From Bacteroidales bacterium (GTDB lineage Bacteria > Bacteroidota > Bacteroidia > Bacteroidales > UBA932): a stretch of 7,029 nucleotides of DNA. The notes under the pieces were generated by a model that did no database searches, was not told the DNA's origin, and worked only from the letters and a program-made list of their open reading frames with translations. The DNA is taken from contig JAGCCD010000247.1 in NCBI GenBank assembly GCA_017651785.1, forward strand, positions 1-7,029. Direction: 5' to 3'. Within the stretch, counting starts at the first letter, position 1; the number at the start of each line of letters is the position of its first letter. A program made the position numbers and the translations under genes. Shown here in pieces: positions 6,561 through 7,029 of the stretch.

Positions 6561-6774
6561 GGTTGCCGGAGTAGATCCCGCCTACTTCGACAAGCAGCGC
6601 GAATCCATGCTCAGGATTCACCGCAAGTCCGTTCTGTTCAACGACAAGGAACTTGCGGCTATAGACGAGTACTGCCGCCGCTTCAAGGTCCGTTCACGCT
6701 CGGCGCTAATCAGACAGGCCGCGATGGAACGGGTCCTTCGCGGCCTTGAGGAAAACCATCCGACGCTCTTCTAA
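6538..6774 (+). CDS. Small ribbon-helix-helix-like conserved protein
   Basis: This 78-residue basic protein has a Lys/Arg-rich start (MARRKSNK), a middle helix (PAYFDKQRESMLRIHRK) and a C-terminal part that reads like a ribbon-helix-helix fold: a short strand KSVLFN (residues 30-35), a helix DKELAAIDEYCRRF (36-49), a turn VRSRS and a second helix ALIRQAAMERVLRGLEE (56-72), ending NHPTLF. RHH proteins often bind DNA as dimers, but no known regulator is recognised and the function is unknown. I recall similar small proteins ending in HPTLF across Bacteroidales, which argues for a real conserved gene. It starts inside the thioredoxin-like gene (23-base overlap), so it is probably translated from the same mRNA. 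Its stop overlaps the lon stop on the other strand. There is no toxin gene next to it to suggest an antitoxin role. Confidence 0.75.
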   Translation: MARRKSNKVAGVDPAYFDKQRESMLRIHRKSVLFNDKELAAIDEYCRRFKVRSRSALIRQAAMERVLRGLEENHPTLF

Positions 6775-7029
6775 AATACGAAGTTTATTACGTCGTCGAT
6801 CGTATTGACGTAGTGGAAGCTGAGTCCGCGCACGTAGATTTCCTTGATGTCTTCTACGTCCCTGCGGTTCTCTTCCGAGATGACTATGGTGGATACTCCC
6901 GCCCTCTTGGCGGCGAGTATCTTTTCTTTTATGCCGCCAACAGGCAGTACGCGGCCGCGCAGGGTCATTTCTCCGGTCATTGCGATACCGGACTTGATGG
7001 CCTCGCCGCGAAGGGCGGATACCATTGAG
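6771..7029 (-). CDS. lon: ATP-dependent protease Lon (endopeptidase La), C-terminal end
   Basis: The minus-strand frame enters from the right edge and ends at a TAG (complement of 6771-6773), so only the last 85 residues are present. They match the end of the Lon protease domain: [42 protein letters not shown] and the closing strand region [12 protein letters not shown]. The catalytic lysine is in GGIKEK, codon 6927-6929; its partner serine (in the GPSAG motif) lies just beyond the window edge. Lon degrades misfolded and some regulatory proteins in the cytoplasm using ATP. The gene converges on the small ribbon-helix-helix-like gene with a 4-base overlap, leaving no room for a terminator between them. 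Confidence 0.95.
   Translation of the reverse strand, partial: SMVSALRGEAIKSGIAMTGEMTLRGRVLPVGGIKEKILAAKRAGVSTIVISEENRRDVEDIKEIYVRGLSFHYVNTIDDVINFVF

Noticed and set aside
6538..6774. Antitoxin of a toxin-antitoxin pair
   Set aside because: The RHH-like fold is compatible, but no small toxin gene flanks it; the neighbours are the thioredoxin-like gene and lon.

Overview
The window looks like an ordinary chromosomal stretch from a fairly GC-rich, uncultured-type member of the Bacteroidales (phylum Bacteroidota). Three things point there: the first gene ends like a Bacteroidota outer-membrane beta-barrel protein; two gene starts follow a TAnnTTTG element, the -7 box of the Bacteroidota housekeeping sigma factor; and start codons lack Shine-Dalgarno sequences. 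I cannot name the genus from sequence alone.

Layout. Genes are tightly packed and all but the last read rightward. Positions 1-306 hold the end of an outer-membrane beta-barrel gene with a Gly/Pro/Arg-rich tail. Then come lnt (328-1950, apolipoprotein N-acyltransferase, TTG start), a membrane-anchored protein with three PASTA repeats (1971-2759, with its own promoter), an RluD-type pseudouridine synthase (2737-3804, overlapping the PASTA gene by 23 bases), and gdhA (3831-5186, glutamate dehydrogenase). A second promoter at 5230-5237 starts a compact operon: coaD (5245-5715), a secreted thioredoxin-fold protein (5712-6560) and a small ribbon-helix-helix-like protein (6538-6774), each overlapping the one before. 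The last 259 bases carry the 3' end of lon on the minus strand, converging on the small gene so that their stop codons overlap.

Function. The genes are mostly housekeeping: envelope biogenesis (outer-membrane protein, Lnt, PASTA protein), rRNA modification (RluD type), ammonia/glutamate metabolism (GdhA), coenzyme A synthesis (CoaD) and protein quality control (Lon). The thioredoxin-like and ribbon-helix-helix-like proteins are the least characterised. There is no stretch over 58 bases without a gene, and I see no RNA gene, CRISPR array, insertion sequence, phage gene or defence system. I found no convincing undescribed system; the points most worth a second look are the near-leaderless promoters, the glycine-rich tail of the beta-barrel protein, the lon stop-codon overlap and the uncharacterised pair downstream of coaD.
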